Shown here in pieces: positions 12,201-25,600 of a DNA stretch of 64,000 nucleotides. Under the pieces are notes generated by a model. That model was not told where the DNA came from, made no database searches, and saw only the letters and a program-made list of their open reading frames with translations. This DNA comes from Channallabes apus (Eukaryota > Chordata > Actinopteri > Siluriformes > Clariidae). Within the stretch, counting starts at the first letter, position 1. Each line of letters starts with the position of its first letter. A program made the translations under genes and the position numbers. Location of the stretch: contig CM060109.1 of assembly GCA_030522415.1 (NCBI GenBank), positions 33,734,892 to 33,798,891 of the forward strand, in the 5' to 3' direction.

Positions 12201-12285
12201 TAGTTTACATATTAAAAATCTAAAGTACGAGCACTACACCTGTTAAAGCTGTGGCTAAGAATAAAGCTTTTTCATGTGAAGCTGT
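9217..12285 (+). other. akap11: probable AKAP11 3'UTR
   Basis: About 3 kb after the AKAP11 stop with few recognisable repeats. It ends at a canonical AATAAA (12260-12265) followed within 20-40 bases by a GT/T-rich tract, the usual downstream element. The length suits the long 3'UTR known for mammalian AKAP11. It contains a 15-base C tract near 10364-10378. The exact end is inferred. Confidence 0.55.
12260..12265 (+). promoter_or_regulatory. poly(A) signal, probably AKAP11
   Basis: AATAAA hexamer with a following CTGTTGTGTTTTTTT tract starting about 20 bases downstream. Confidence 0.5.
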
Positions 12286-15200
12286 TGTGTTTTTTTCTTA
12301 TTTATTAAATGGCACAATAAGAGTTGAAAAGTAAAACCTTCAATTTACCGTCAAATGTGGAGTAACAATACAATACGTCCACCTTCTTCCTAGAGGGAAG
12401 TGAAGTGTTAGGACAATGAGGGTTTAGAGTTCCTGAACCCAAAAAGACTTCTTGCATACAAATGCAAAAGTAGGCTAAATCCAGATTATATAATCATGTT
12501 CTAACGATCGATGCAGTTTTAGTGTCTTTCTCACTGGTACAAATTGAACCTGCAACTCAGCAGCCATCTGATACAAAGCCCTTCTTCCATGATACCCAGA
12601 GCTACAGTAAATCGGCAATCCTTTTGATAGCTACAGTACTCATGTATGGAATATTTGATGATAGTGTATAATCCTTGCTGTGTTTTTGCTGCTATGTACA
12701 GTTCCTGTCAACATTCTGTTCAAAGAGTTCCTCGAGGGAGTGATTGAGGGAGACATGAATAGAAAGCAGAAAAGAAAAAGATGATTACAGTCTTCAGCAT
12801 TGACACAAATACTAAAGAATGCAAAAGGGTGGCAAGTCTTACAAAGGGTCATTTAATACAGCTCATTAAACAAAGCTCATTACTGTTGAACGTACAGCTC
12901 TCAGAGATATCATTCATGCTGCCCAGCCCTTCTGGGCTGTTAAACAAGGTACTGTAGCTGTTTGGAGTCTGTGATGCCATTGGACTTCATGAGGCAGACT
13001 CTGATGTTGGTGTGAAAGCAGACAGGCTTGGTCTTGGCCTGGAATCCCCCACCCCCCCTCCAACCCCAGGACTGCCATGATTCAGCCCAGACCATGATAT
13101 CATATGCTACCCAACGCCAACAAAAAACGCCAGTGTTGCTGGGTGAATCCACGTCCCTAAACAGAGAAGCTTGAATCAGAGCCTTGGTATTCATGACCTA
13201 CAGACCTACAGGAGAGCGTTTCATGTGAAGGAGGATCCCCACCTTGTTTAATACGATGGACTGTTTATTTAACATTTTGTTGAAAGCCATGCTCAGTGAG
13301 AATCCAGACAACAGGTTTACAGAGTTCAACAAATCATTGCCTGAGTAAGTTTGCTCATTTGTATGAATTAATGAGCATGTTTTTATTTAAGTATCCCTGC
13401 GAGAGTTTCATGAATATCCGTAATGTGCAGAAACACAAAATTTCCTCTCAAACTTAGCACTTCATTTACTGTATACATAAACAAGAAACTAGCAGAGAAA
13501 ATCATTTTCTTAATGTTTTTCAAATCCCACAGAATCAAGTCCAGTTTTGTTCCATTTTTTTTATTGCAGTAAAGTTGTGTGCATAATGGAGAGCTGGTGA
13601 TGTCTCTAACACCGACCACTAACCGTCCAATTTGCTTCAATCTGTTGGACCGTGAACTCGCTGACATTTGGCTGTTGCACTACAAGCGTCACCAAACACC
13701 TTATCCAACAGCCTGGCGGGACAGTCGTTAGCTGACGTGATTAGAGCACTGGTGCCCATCACGGCTGAGTGGATGAGCTGTTCTCTTCCATTCCACCGCA
13801 GATCATTGTTCTACCTAAGCGCATGGAGTGGCCGTATCCAGGGTATCTTAGACAACATGACGGCGCACATGGCAATTGGCCTTGTTGTGTTTGTGGGCTG
13901 GGTGCACGACTTGAGCTCTCCCACAGCCCTTTGCCAGATCAGACTGGCTGTGTTTTTCATGGAAGAAATACCACCGTGGGAGAACTCGAGCTTTAGGACT
14001 CCTCACTTACTCAGGTAGTTGAGTCATTTCAAATTATCTGTATTTATTTGGAAAAAAGGAAGACCTTCAGGCAGACATTCGACATCATCCCAGTAACTAA
14101 CTTCAATATTCCCCTTTTGAAAAAAATTGACTAATGTGATTGAAAACAGGCAAAGAGGCAGCGGATAAGAGAAGCTGGCCGTGTTTGTTCATGACACACT
14201 CACAGAATTGTTCTGACCACAATCCAATTACTGACAGTAAGGTCACACCTAATTTCTCACAAGTTTATTGCCTTTTCTTCTTTGATATATTTGCATCTTT
14301 TGTTGTGATGATTTCAACTCATGAGCTCATGTGTTTCATGTCATGACACAAACGCTCCTTCATCTCCCTCCATGACATCAATCCTCCCTCTAAATCATCC
14401 GGTTTTAATCCCCAAGTACAAGCACCTCCTTATTTACATGGAGACATTGAGAGGAGTAAATTGAGATTAGATTTGGGGATTTGACGATGAGTCACGAGGT
14501 TTCCCCTGACTGCCTATTGGGACTGTAGCTCAGTCATATTATTCCTGTTTGTGGTTTCCAGAAGTGGCAGAAATGATTCTACAGTGTCACCTTAACTGGA
14601 ACCAGAACCAGGAACCGCTTGCTTAGTGGGGCAGCACATTTCTTTTAGGGAGCTGGAAAACTCCAGCCTGTGCAGTTCACTCAGAGGTCTGATGGGAGAA
14701 TGAAGGCTGGAGCCAGATTGAACAGAGCGGCAGTGTGGCTTCTCTAATTAGGTTTTAACTGATGGAAAGACAAGCAGGAAGCTGACTGTGGGCAGCAGAG
14801 GAAGAACTGTTAAAGTAGTGACATATTGCATGTTTAGTCCTTGTGGATAGACAGCAAGCCATCATGAAAAATTGTGGATATGGCTTTGCAGATGCTAAGA
14901 GGGCTAGTTGCGGTTAATGTACAGAAAATTAGAGACTATGGGTTTTTAAACAGTGTTTCAGCTCCCACTGTGCATTGTTCATTTTGAACTCACATGACTG
15001 TAATAACACAGTAAGCATAGTCTGTATTCTATCAATTTTGAAAGTGTACAGAATTTGGTTAAAAAAAAAAGCATGGTAAGAAAATTTGCAACATTGCAGT
15101 GACGTTTGATTAAAATGACCCATTCATATTCACAAAATTATCAGGTTTCACTTTGAGGTTCAGTGAAAAGCATTGTTGTAATCAATCAGACATTCCTGGG

Positions 15201-17457
15201 ATTAAAAGTTTTTTTTTTTATGTGTTATAGTTATCGCAGCCAAGTATTTATTTGATCTGCCTACTTCAGGCCACAAACAAATGGATCACATATCAAAATA
15301 AAAGGTTGTGCAGGGGACTGTTTGTTTCTTTTGTAGCTTGTTGACAGTCAAAGTGGGCTGGTCTTCAGCATGCTGACACAAGTTTTGTAATGCATCCGTT
15401 AGGAATTCCTATCAGAAAAACGGGTTTGAGAATTTTTTTCGGCTGTGGCTCATCCGTCATCACTCAAATTATTAATGTCTGCTGAGATCATTAATTTTTT
15501 TCGGTCTGCTTAGTTATTTTAGTTCTGCACTTCTGATCGTTGAACATGTGGGGGCAAAACCTAGTTCATGAAAGATCTCTTCAAATTTGGGCTTGGGCTA
15601 AAACCACAGACTCCCTTTTGTGTGTCGCATGAGCAGATGGACTTCTTTGTAAAAACACTTGTTACTATGTGAGTTGCTATGTAATAAGTTTGCAAAGGTC
15701 TAAAGTATGAAGGCCAGCACAAGAAGGCAGAGTATTGCTTCACACACACCCAAATGTGTTCTCCTTAAGCTCTCCTATGTTTTGGTGTGTGAATGAGAGT
15801 GCAGTTGGAGGAAGAATGATGGAGAAGCTCTTTTCCTGCTCTGGGATGGAAGCGCCACACAGGATGTGGGAGAGAGGGGAAAGACAACAGTGTGCTCTTT
15901 TATGTCCCTGTCTTGCCTTCTAAACTGTAACAGTATTCCATTTGACATTCATTACCAGTTCGTAACTGGTTATAACCAGGATTGTTAGCTATAACCACAA
16001 GTGTTATTGCGCATGGGAGAGTGAAATGTAGAACTTTACAAGTCTGAAAGACAAATCTCTTTGGGCACTATTACAACAGTCATATTCTCTTACTGAGGTT
16101 TAGTGGAAGCCAGGGGTGTAAATAATTCATGGCTTACTTCCTGTCCATCATGAAGTGCTGAAATATCATGAAACTTATGCAAAAAACGTGGTTGGCTTGA
16201 AATACAGCAGGGCAGCCACATGGAGTCTAGAGGCAGAAAAAACACTCTCATGGTGACTCCACAGTCTGTGAAACATGCAGAGGGCTCTGGCACTTGCTCT
16301 CTCTCATCCTGTACGTACAGTACTGTGCTCACAGGAGAGCTAATAATACCCTCTCGGGGCCGGCTCAGCACGCAGAAAAGTGCCTGCCAGTGGTTTCGGC
16401 TGCTTTGCTCTTGACACTCTATGGTTTTGGCTGCCGTTCATATTCTGATGGAGCATTGGGTTCAGCTTGTTCAACTACCTCCTGGCTTGGGCAAGAACAG
16501 CTCACATGGCAAAACAAAAGGGTATAAATACCACCCAAACCTTCCTGCCGCAGCCCTAGCGCCTGCACTCTGCGGAAAATCGCTGAAGGCACGAGAAAGC
16601 CACTGCAGAAAAAGGGTTCTCACGGTATATTAATGACTCCGGAGTGAATGTGGAGGATTGTGGGATAACAGCGCCACAGCGCCTGGCTGGCCAGCGGAGT
16701 TCAAAAGGTCAGGAAGCATGCTGGTCTTGAGTGAAGACTTCGTCCTGTGTCATGTACAGGTCTGTAAAGGAATGCAGGTGAACTGACAGTCAACAAAGAT
16801 CTTCTTTGTCAAAATGCAATTAACCTAATATGACACATTCTAACCAGAGATTTGTGGTTCTGAAAGAAAAAAAAAACGCTAATTTAATGTCTGCACACTA
16901 AATGATTTCAGATCATTTAGTGATTTAGGTGATTTAAATGTAATAAATTTAGGCCAAGGTCCACTCGAACTCTTTTGACACCTTTTTTTTTTGACATTTT
17001 TTACTCTGACTTGATTTTCATAAAAATTTGAAGTTTTTTTATTTAATCATTTGCATACATCTAAGCTGCTTATTGGGGAAAAAAACATGAAATGTTTGAA
17101 TTCTGCCAGCAAGTCCAATGTGTGGTAGTTAACATTGTTATATTAACCTCAGCAGTTCACTGATGCACATCAACTATATGGCCAACATCTGTAAATGATT
17201 AGCATTTAGACACTGTTCTCTATCCTTTAGCATCTTTCTCTAACATGGTCATATGGTTCTATTTTTGGATAATGGATAAATGCATTTCCTGTGGAAATAT
17301 GACTGTTGCCACAAAAGATTGGAGGCACAGACTACAATCAGAATTTATTTTCCTTGGCAGGAATGTCAACTGTAACACGTTAGTAAAAACACACATGATT
17401 TTAGAGGAAAGAAATTCATAATACCATTTAACACTCCAAATAAGACACGCCACTGCA

Positions 17458-18130
17458 AACAGGGTGGGGTGGACAAAATAACTAACGCCATGTAAAATAA
17501 CAATTTAAAAAAAACATCATGAGGCAGCTAAAGATGCATAGCACTCAAATAACTGGTGTTCAAATTACGTCAAAGTGCCCCTGCAATGTGTCAGGAGGAA
17601 CAGTGCCAAAAGTCAGTACGAGGTAAGTCAAACAGAAACACACTGCAACATAATGGAACAGTGGCTATAACTGTAACTGAAACTTAATGAAATGTTGTAG
17701 GTGCTTTACAAAATAGTATAAGTAAACACAATGAAAATGCAACATAAGTAATTACTGCAGGATTGAATCAGCACTTTGTCAAAACAATTAAAGAGCGACT
17801 GCTTGTGGTAAGCTTCACAAAACTGAGATTTATGACCAAGCTGCCATGCGGAAACTGCTGGTATCCAAGGCCCACACACATAACTTGGTGTAAGCAGCAC
17901 AAAACCTGGACCCCTGAGCAATGGAAAAATGGAATATGGTCTGATGAGTTGACTTTCACCAATTTTCCTACTTTCAGATGTGTTTACATTTCAAGTAAAC
18001 CAAATCCACATTGTTTGTTGCTAACTGCTTAACATGTTGGGCAATTCATCATTTTATGGATGTCCATCTTTTGGAACACATTAGCTCAAGTAATTTCTCA
18101 GCCTGGTTGTATGATGGCTAAGAGTGATGC
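17458..18130 (+). mobile_element. decayed Tc1-like transposon with transposase fragment
   Basis: The left end CAGGGTGGGGTGGACAAAAT at 17459 resembles known fish Tc1 termini. A frame at 17763-17990 reads KHKTWTPEQWKNGIWSDE-like sequence (here KQHKTWTPEQWKNGIWSDEL), the Tc1 motif carrying the first catalytic aspartate. N-terminal and C-terminal parts are missing or broken. Confidence 0.65.
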
Positions 18131-18269
18131 AATTTATAGGACCAGGTGCAGTTTATTAGTTTCATGATGATGGCGTATACTAAGGAAATTCCCAAATGTT
18201 GTAGACCAAACAAGATAGAGGAAAAAATTATTTCTGCAGTAATAAGCAATGTTTTGGAATTATATATTT

Positions 18270-19350
18270 TCCCAACAAAAAAAGAAAATGGCATGCCTTC
18301 GGGTCGCTGGCATGCAGTCAGATGTTGCTCGTGAACTTGGTGTGTCTCAAAGTGTCATCAGCAGACTTGCATCAAGACACAGAACTACTGGCAGAGTTCA
18401 TGACAGACCCAGGAGTGGAGTCCCACGAGTGACAGACAATGACCAGTACCTAAGGACCTATGCAGGGTTACTAGGGTTTCCAGACAAACCATTCGCAACC
18501 GACTCCACCGCTTTGGCTTGAGTGTCAGACGACCGTTGCAGGTGACTCCACTGACACCAAGACACCGCTGTGAACGTTTGCCGTGGGCACAAGACTATGT
18601 CACCTGGACAATGCAGCAGTGTCACTTGCATCACCTTGCACATAAATGTTTGTCGTCAACTTTGCTGGAGTAGGCGAGGTGAGCGATACGCTGAGGTCAA
18701 CATGGTCACAGTCTGGGCAGGCATCACCAGTCAGCGCTAAACAGATTTGGTTATTGTAAATGGCTCAGTCACTGCATGTTCTTACCTCAGAAACATCATA
18801 GAACCCGTCATCATCCCCCAATTCCGCCAGCACACCCCCATCTTTCTGTTCATGGATGATTATGCTCCACTACTATGCTCGTGGCAGAATTGTCACAGCT
18901 CGACTTCAGGAAGTTGGAGTGCCTAATATGGTATGGCCCTCAATGTCCCCCTGACCTGAACCCCATAGAGCACGTCTGGGATCAGTTGAAGCAGAGACTG
19001 GTAGAACCTGGCAGAACTGCATGTAGCACTTGTGGATGAGTGGAACGCATTGCCTCAGAACAACATCATGAGGCTAGTGAGGCGCATGAGACGTCACTGT
19101 CAAGCTGTCATTGTGGCAAATGGTGGAAACAACCGCTACTGACATTGTCCATTTTTGTTATTTGGGGCTATCCCTGTTATTGTCTAAATTTTTGGGGTAA
19201 TAAATATTAAACTAATGAAAATGGTGTTTCTTCTCATACATTATTAGTAATATCAAAGGGAACTTTTACTTATTTCATTCAAATTCAGAGCAAATAGGAA
19301 AAGCACTCATGTAAATAACAATATCCCTAATTTATTGTGAGTAGTGTATA
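18270..19350 (+). pseudogene. Tc1-like transposase pseudogene
   Basis: Clear Tc1 transposase homology in shifting frames: HTH part VARELGVSQSVISRLASRHR and RVHDRPRSGVPRVTD (18320-18440), the PVIIPQF..HTPIFLFMDD catalytic segment (18800-18860), the P..SPDLNPIEHVWDQLKQR segment (18940-18995) and the C-terminal VRRMRRHCQAVIVANGGNNRY-like end (19075-19140). Several frameshifts and stops; the asparagine-proline turn after MDD is disrupted. A terminal repeat probably ends near 19350. Confidence 0.8.
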
Positions 19351-19357
19351 TACATGG

Positions 19358-19529
19358 CAGTGGTTTTCAACTCGGTTTCTGGAGGATCACCTGCCCTGCA
19401 CATTTTAGTGTTTTCTCTGCTCTGTCACACCCGCCTTTAAATCAGAAAAGGGTTTAATTACCAGATTAATCAAATCAGGTGTGAGAGTCAGGGCAGCGAG
19501 TCCTCTGCAACCGAAGTTGAAAACCAATG
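19358..19529. mobile_element. small hAT-like MITE
   Basis: Inverted ends CAGTGGTTTTCAACTCGGTT and the reverse complement of AACCGAAGTTGAAAACCAATG; 172 bp. The 8-bp flanks do not match, so no target-site duplication is left. The termini are of the CAGTGGTTCTCAA hAT type. Confidence 0.6.
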
Positions 19530-19621
19530 TTGTAAAGCACTTCTTTGATTTCTGAAAGGATTCAAGGGATTTCTTCTTAAAATAAAAACAAGTAAAGCTG
19601 CGGGTAATAAAAGCAATGAGT

Positions 19622-19735
19622 GACCCAGGTCCTTATACGGTCACTACGGTTCGGAAGATCCCAAACCCCACAACCACCAAGTTGCCACTGTTGGGCCCTT
19701 GAGCAAGGCCCTTAAGCTACAGTCCCGCTGCAAGT
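19622..19735 (+). mobile_element. fragment of the SINE seen at 2385-2632
   Basis: Shares CCAAGTTGCCACTGTTGGGCCCTTGAGCAAGGCCCTTAA-type sequence (in pieces) with the reverse of the 2385-2632 copy. The tRNA head is largely lost. Confidence 0.6.
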
Positions 19736-19929
19736 AAAAGTGTACCAAAAATATCTTAATTTTCTTATTTAATGACAGTGTGAATAGACAAAATAATATT
19801 GAAAATTCAGGTTTTTGTTGCCTTTTAAATCTAGTAGATATAGTCTTAATATTGTTGGTGGGAAATAAAAAGAAATTGGTGTCAATGAGTTTTTCATCTC
19901 ATTTATTATCAGTAACCACATTATCCTGG

Positions 19930-20440
19930 TCAGAGGTAGTGGTAGATCTGGAGCCTATTCCAGCAACATTAAGCCAGAATCAGGGACACACCCTGAATGA
20001 GACGCCATTCCATCACATAGTTTCTTTTGATTTTCATTATCGTAATTTCTCTCAACACCCACAAATTAGAATAAAACAAGACAGTTTATCTAGACAACTC
20101 AAATGTGCAATTGCTGAAAAGACTTTCAATATGAACAGACAATCATTCTTCTATAAATGTTGAAATGATAATGTAAACAAACTGAACTTATTCCCATTTA
20201 TTAAGTCAGTAATTGAACTTTAGTAACTGTTTTATCCGGGTCCAGGTTACTGGGAATCCAGAGTCATCGTGGACACACTGGCCATAAAGAAGAAATACAC
20301 AGTTGATTTGGATGTTCATTCACAAACATATTCATGCCTCGGGCATACTGAAATATAGAGTAGGCAGTTTACCTTCTGGCGTGTTTTTGGAAGGTGAGAG
20401 GAAATGGTGGAGAAGAGATAGTCACAAGGGATTAGGGGCT
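19930..20440 (-). mobile_element. old degenerate copy of the common fish SINE-like repeat
   Basis: Two blocks (19930-19995 and about 20370-20440) resemble CTGGAGCCTATTCC...CATCACA and TTTTGGAAGGTGAGAGGAAA parts of the repeat that is better preserved at 50136-50386. Confidence 0.4.
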
Positions 20441-21239
20441 CATTCTGTATTCCTAAAGCAGGGTTACATTCTGGATAGGATGGCAGTTAATCAGAGGGAA
20501 AAAAATGATTTTAGTAAATCTAATAAAAACTGAACACCTAGCAGAACACCAATAATATATTCTCAGAATCTTCTTTTTAATACATACTGTATATTTCAAC
20601 TGTAAATGTTTTATAGTGAACCTTTATAAAGATGTCTAGTACATAATCGGACTGTAGGTACATTTAAGTATAAAGCTTGAAGATTTACTATATGATGTTC
20701 CTGGGTACATGATAGAGAAGCAACAGGTGTATAATTTCAAAGAGACATGATTACTACAGTTCAGAGTATAGCAAAACCCAAGTTATAAAATACAATAATA
20801 AACAGTGAGAGTTACGGATGTTAATAAAATACTACTGCACATTAAAACCAGTGTTTAAAAAGCACAATAAAGACCTCATCTACTGCAATTATACACTCTG
20901 AAAAAAAGTAATGGATTGTGCCATTCGATGTCTTTGGAATGCTACTCACAAATGTACCCTTTTTAATATCCTTAAAGTTTATTTTTAATCTAGAAAGCTA
21001 AGTGTAACCTTGATGAAAGAATTTCTTGTCACCTTAAGTCAAGAGTGTGTCTTTTGTGTACCTAAAAGCTAAAGTAAATACGAAATATCAGTGGTTAGTT
21101 AAATCATTAAAAAGTTGCACTACACTTAGGTTACTATGTAAGAAAGGTACAATGGATTGTCTCTTGTTGGCCCCATCCTAGGGTGAAGGAAAGGTACTGT
21201 ACAGTTTGGTGCTTTTCTGAATGTTAAATGTCCACTGGG

Positions 21240-21402
21240 TTGTAAAGTGCCTGGCGCGCGAGACAGTTCCCGAGTGCGCTACTATCTGATTGGTTGAGTC
21301 TCCGCACGGCACCGCTGCTGCTTTACCCTCCCACCATTTATATAGCAATCCGCGTACTTTACCGACTTCCTGCACCGAGGAGGCTATTAGAAACGCGCGC
21401 TC
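21240..21402 (+). promoter_or_regulatory. tnfsf11: TNFSF11 promoter region
   Basis: CpG-rich stretch just upstream of the start codon, contrasting with AT-rich DNA before 21200. It contains an inverted CCAAT box (ATTGG, 21289-21293) and a TATA-like TTTATATA (21337-21344) about 60 bases before the ATG. The CpG-dense zone continues through exon 1 and into intron 1 to about 22150. The transcription start is not directly visible. Confidence 0.6.
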
Positions 21403-21591
21403 ATGGCAGCTAATGATTATCGCGGTTACCTGCGGAACCATATGGACATGGAGCACGGGGGCTCGCGCTTCCAGCCGCCGACCCAGAGCGCCCACAGGCC
21501 GCTGATTTTCGGCACGCTGGCCGTGATGGGGCTGCTGCAGGTCGCGTCCAGTGTCACCATTTTGCTGCACTTGACCGGTTATCTCCGTGAG
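21403..21591 (+). CDS. tnfsf11: TNFSF11 exon 1: cytoplasmic tail and membrane span
   Basis: The ATG lies in the context CTCATGG. It encodes 63 residues ending LLHLTGYLRE at a GAG/GTGAGC donor (phase 0). The hydrophobic run is at roughly residues 34-57, with no cleavable signal, as expected for a type II protein. The exon is GC-rich and CpG-dense. Confidence 0.93.
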
Positions 21592-22611
21592 GTGAGCCAC
21601 GCGATAGCACGCTTTCTCCATACACGCTGACACGAGCCTGGCCGTGACGCGCACGACATCCGTGCGGCTCTGTTGACCTTGAAGTTGGCGTGTGTGTTTG
21701 TTTGTTTGTACCAACTTTTAGTAAAGTTTGTGTACCTATGTAGGTCGTGTGGTAGTTTTCACTGCGCGCGCTTTCGTTTTTACCTGCGTGTCCGCTGTAA
21801 ATCGCAGCGAGTGACTCTGTGCAGAACTGGAAATGGCGGTTGGGGCTTATCTCAGCCTGTGTGTGTGTGTGTGTGTGTGTCGTTTAGACGCCCTGTTTTT
21901 TGAAGATCATCTTCAAGGCAACGTGTTCGCGCCGTTTAAGTTCTCCGAAAAGAGCCGTTGAGAACGCTCGACTCCGCAGCATGTCGCCTCACTGGTTTGC
22001 GTTTTGGCACGCGCACAACAGCACGAGCTTGATTTTCCGACTCGATAATCGCGCTTGGCGGAGTTTCTCAGTGCGCGAGCTCGCAACACTGCGCTGTTCA
22101 AAGGCTTTGCGCGAGTTGCACGCAATCTGCTGTGCTTTCACACTGCTAAAGGATGCTCGTGTAGGATAGAGGAAGGGTTGGGAAATCATTTCTCAGAAAA
22201 CGATTTGCTCCGGTGTTTTGTGCATTCTTTACATTTTGTACATTTGGTTTGTAAATTGAGAGACAGTTGGAGAGAGAAAGAGAGGCACTTTTGATGAAGT
22301 TTTAATTGTCCTTTAATCCAAAAAAAAACTTGTGCATGGACAAAAGGAGTCCTTTGCATGCGTTAAGCTTTTCATCCCAGAACAGAAAGCAGGACTTGTA
22401 AAGAAAACATGTTGAAGATCTCCAGCTCTCATGTGTTTATTTACGGGTTTCATATTAAACTGCTCTTTAGTTTTACTCTACATACACACACACACACACA
22501 CACACACACGCATAAACACAGATGGGGCTATCACAACATTGTATAAATCTAAACCAAGGACAGATTCCCTTGTTTGCAAGTCTTTGCCATGAATATTACA
22601 GTACTGTATAA

Positions 22612-22642
<31 letters not shown>

Positions 22643-25600
22643 AGCGAGAGGATTTTTATGTCCTAGAGCCTACTGTAAGTAACAGACACAAGATGAATTT
22701 CAGTTGTACTTGGCACAAAGTTAAGATTTGCTTTGGAAAACGGATATACAGGAAACTTCAGATGAATGAAATCACTGATTTTTTATTTCTATGGAGAGTA
22801 TTTGTACGTATGCTAAAAAATGGGAAAGTCCTGTGTGTGACACAATAGGGTGTTGAATTTAATTATTCATATCATAACAAATACAGTACTGATCCGCACA
22901 CAGCATCGAATTCTTTGACAAATTGCAGTTTCACCTGCATGGATTTCGGAATGAGTCATGAATGATACACCATGGAATGAGTATACACACCTGTGTACAG
23001 AGCGTGCTTTGGCTCGCATATTTTTAATCACAGCAATTAAAATCAGCCCTGTTGATGATAGAATTATTTTGTAGTTGCTCGTTTTTACCTTTTCAAAATA
23101 GACCTATGCATTCATCAGTTTATTTTTTTTTTTTAATAAACAATCTTGAGTTCAATCAGTGCATGCCTTCAACCTCTTTCAGTAAACATTTACACATCTG
23201 TCCCAAGTTTACTGTGAACAAAATTAGTTTTTACAACTTACAAATAAAGTATGCAACTGCCCTGTATTGAGCCATTTTATTAGAAATTTTATTTGCACGT
23301 GATTGAATACAGATGCAGAACTGAGTCATGTTTGTTATTTTTCAGGTTGACCTTTCTTCAGCTCAGCCTATAGAGGTGAGTGTCTGCGTTTTGAGATTTT
23401 ACGGATGTTTTACTATTTACACTGCAGAGGAATTATTTTTCATGCAACAATTAGTTTTATCTTCATTTGGTGCGATTCAACTTTGCTGTTAAGTTCAGAA
23501 ATTACTAAAATGAGTAATTTCCATGAAATACTAGTGCTCTTAACTTCCAAGTAAACTCAAAATAGTCATGTCATGGTGTTTGGATTCGTAGAACTAACGC
23601 TCCTGTTTTGTTGGTGATATCCAAGATATTCTCGCTGCTCTGGTACAGACTCAGAGCCACTGTTTTCTCATAATTTGTTTAAAGCAGAAAATAAACATTG
23701 AGCTACATACCGCAGCTGCTGTAAAACATTTCCTTAACTGTGGTGGTTGGGGCTGCCTGTGTAAAGGTCAAGCCAGAGAGCTTGGGCCTGCTGTCTGTCA
23801 GGTTAACCGCTCTGAGGAGTTAACACGTATGTCATCAGCCTCATCACACAGATTTATAACGGGGGGCATGTTTATATAACCTGGGGTTGGTTTACATAGA
23901 AAAAATATGAGGTACATGTCAGTACTTCTCTCCTTGCTGTTTTTTCTTGTTCCTTCTCTGGACCTGATGTGAAATGCTTTGCATGTGGCTTTGGTAATGG
24001 CTTCATAATTAACACTAATCACCAGCATAACAGGGCAGGTGCAGCATGGGGTCACATTGCAAACATGTAAAAAAGTTTTTATTTTGCAACTAGTATTTAT
24101 GATATTCTCAATATAACTTGATAGATTTTGGCCCTTAACAGGGCTGACTCAAACCACCCACACTGCCTGGGAATAGTGGAGTATTATCTCATTATGTTTA
24201 TAAGCATTTGAGCAATGAGATCTTTTCACTATGAACTGTCAGCTTGAGAGTTTGTATAGCCTCAGACATTTCTTCTAGGAAAAAACTAAAAAGCCAGCAT
24301 TAAATTCCATGATGAATCTTATTCTCTTTTTTATTTCTCAAGTGCGGTCCGAGGTTGTATATACTGGCCTACGCTTTGTTTGCTGTCTGCCCAAACTCTC
24401 ATGGTTGTAGCTGAACAGCATCCAGAACACTGCACAGCAAACAATGAATCAAAGCTTTCAGAAGTTGCAGATGTTGTGATTACTGATAGCGATGATATTT
24501 TAAAAAATCTGAACAACATATTATATTTCAGAAACGTTTGACATGTTGTACTCTTCTGTAGTGGAAGGTGTAGGGTGTTTGAGCTCAGCAGAGGGGAGCA
24601 GTTGTGAATGGCTGATGTTTGGTGGTTAGCTGTTGATATCAATCTGAATTTCATTCACTGGCACATCAGTTAATTAAAAGCAGAATTGACGACCGTAATT
24701 ATACAATGTAATCAGGGATTATTTCAAAACTTTGCAACCATTATCATTTTACGTGTTACATTTATTAAAATCTGGATAATTCCTAGCTAGGTTAGTTTTA
24801 CTGCAGTACCATGCACTCCTGATAGGTTTCACTAGAAACACTCAATACATAAAGTGTTATTTATTAATGTATTATTTGAATTACATAAGTACAATTTTAT
24901 TTTATTAACATTGACATTTTGATTGTTTCTACTTTTCCTTCAAAGAAGGCAAATTTCAGTACGAATGAAGTCAGACTGAAATTACATGTTCTACACACTA
25001 CTTTCTGTTTAATATAATTACTCTGGAACTTTGGTTATTTTTCATAAATTTTACCATGAAACCGGTTCACTATATGCAGAAATATACTTCAATAATACTG
25101 TATACATTTTGAATAAATGGTTATACTTAAATTGCAGCCCCTGTGAAAATCTCTTTTAGCCGTACAGTTCATCAGGCAATATTAGACATATTTTAAATCT
25201 TCCATTTAATATCTGATACTTATTACTCACAGTAACTGGTATCATAAAAAGTTAGCTTCCTGTATTGTAAAAACATGTAAATGTAGTGTTTAGGGATCAA
25301 GACCAGTAAAGTCACCTTTAGTTTGATCTTTGTGTCGTAATAGTTCTTGCAAGAACAGTATTGTCAAGTGCATTTGCAAAATCCGTCAAGCACCATAATG
25401 AAACTGGCTCTCATGAAGGCCGTCCCAGGAGGACGAGACCAAAGCCTACCTCTGCGCCCAGACCAGAAGTTCATTTAGAGTCATCAGCCTGAAAAATGAC
25501 CAATTAACAGCACCTCAGATTAGAGGCGTTATGAAGTCTTTACAGAGCAGAAGTAGCAGAAACATCTCAATATCAACTGTTCAAAGGAGATTCATGTATT

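Larger units (their letters stand above)
12286..21239. other. AKAP11-TNFSF11 intergenic interval
   Basis: Nine kilobases without a supported gene. From 12.3 to 17.4 kb it is mostly unique-looking sequence. From 17.45 to 20.5 kb it holds two decayed Tc1 elements, one small hAT-like MITE and SINE fragments. From 20.5 to 21.2 kb it is AT-rich with nothing recognisable. In mammals the corresponding interval carries distant RANKL enhancers, so the unique part may be regulatory, but this is inference. Confidence 0.6.

Noticed and set aside
13668..14018. 116-residue plus-strand frame between AKAP11 and TNFSF11
   Set aside because: No ATG context, splice signal or family similarity; probably chance in GC-richer DNA.
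21178..21714. 178-residue open frame on the minus strand
   Set aside because: It overlies the CpG-rich TNFSF11 exon 1 antisense. GC-rich DNA has few stops, and no family is recognisable.
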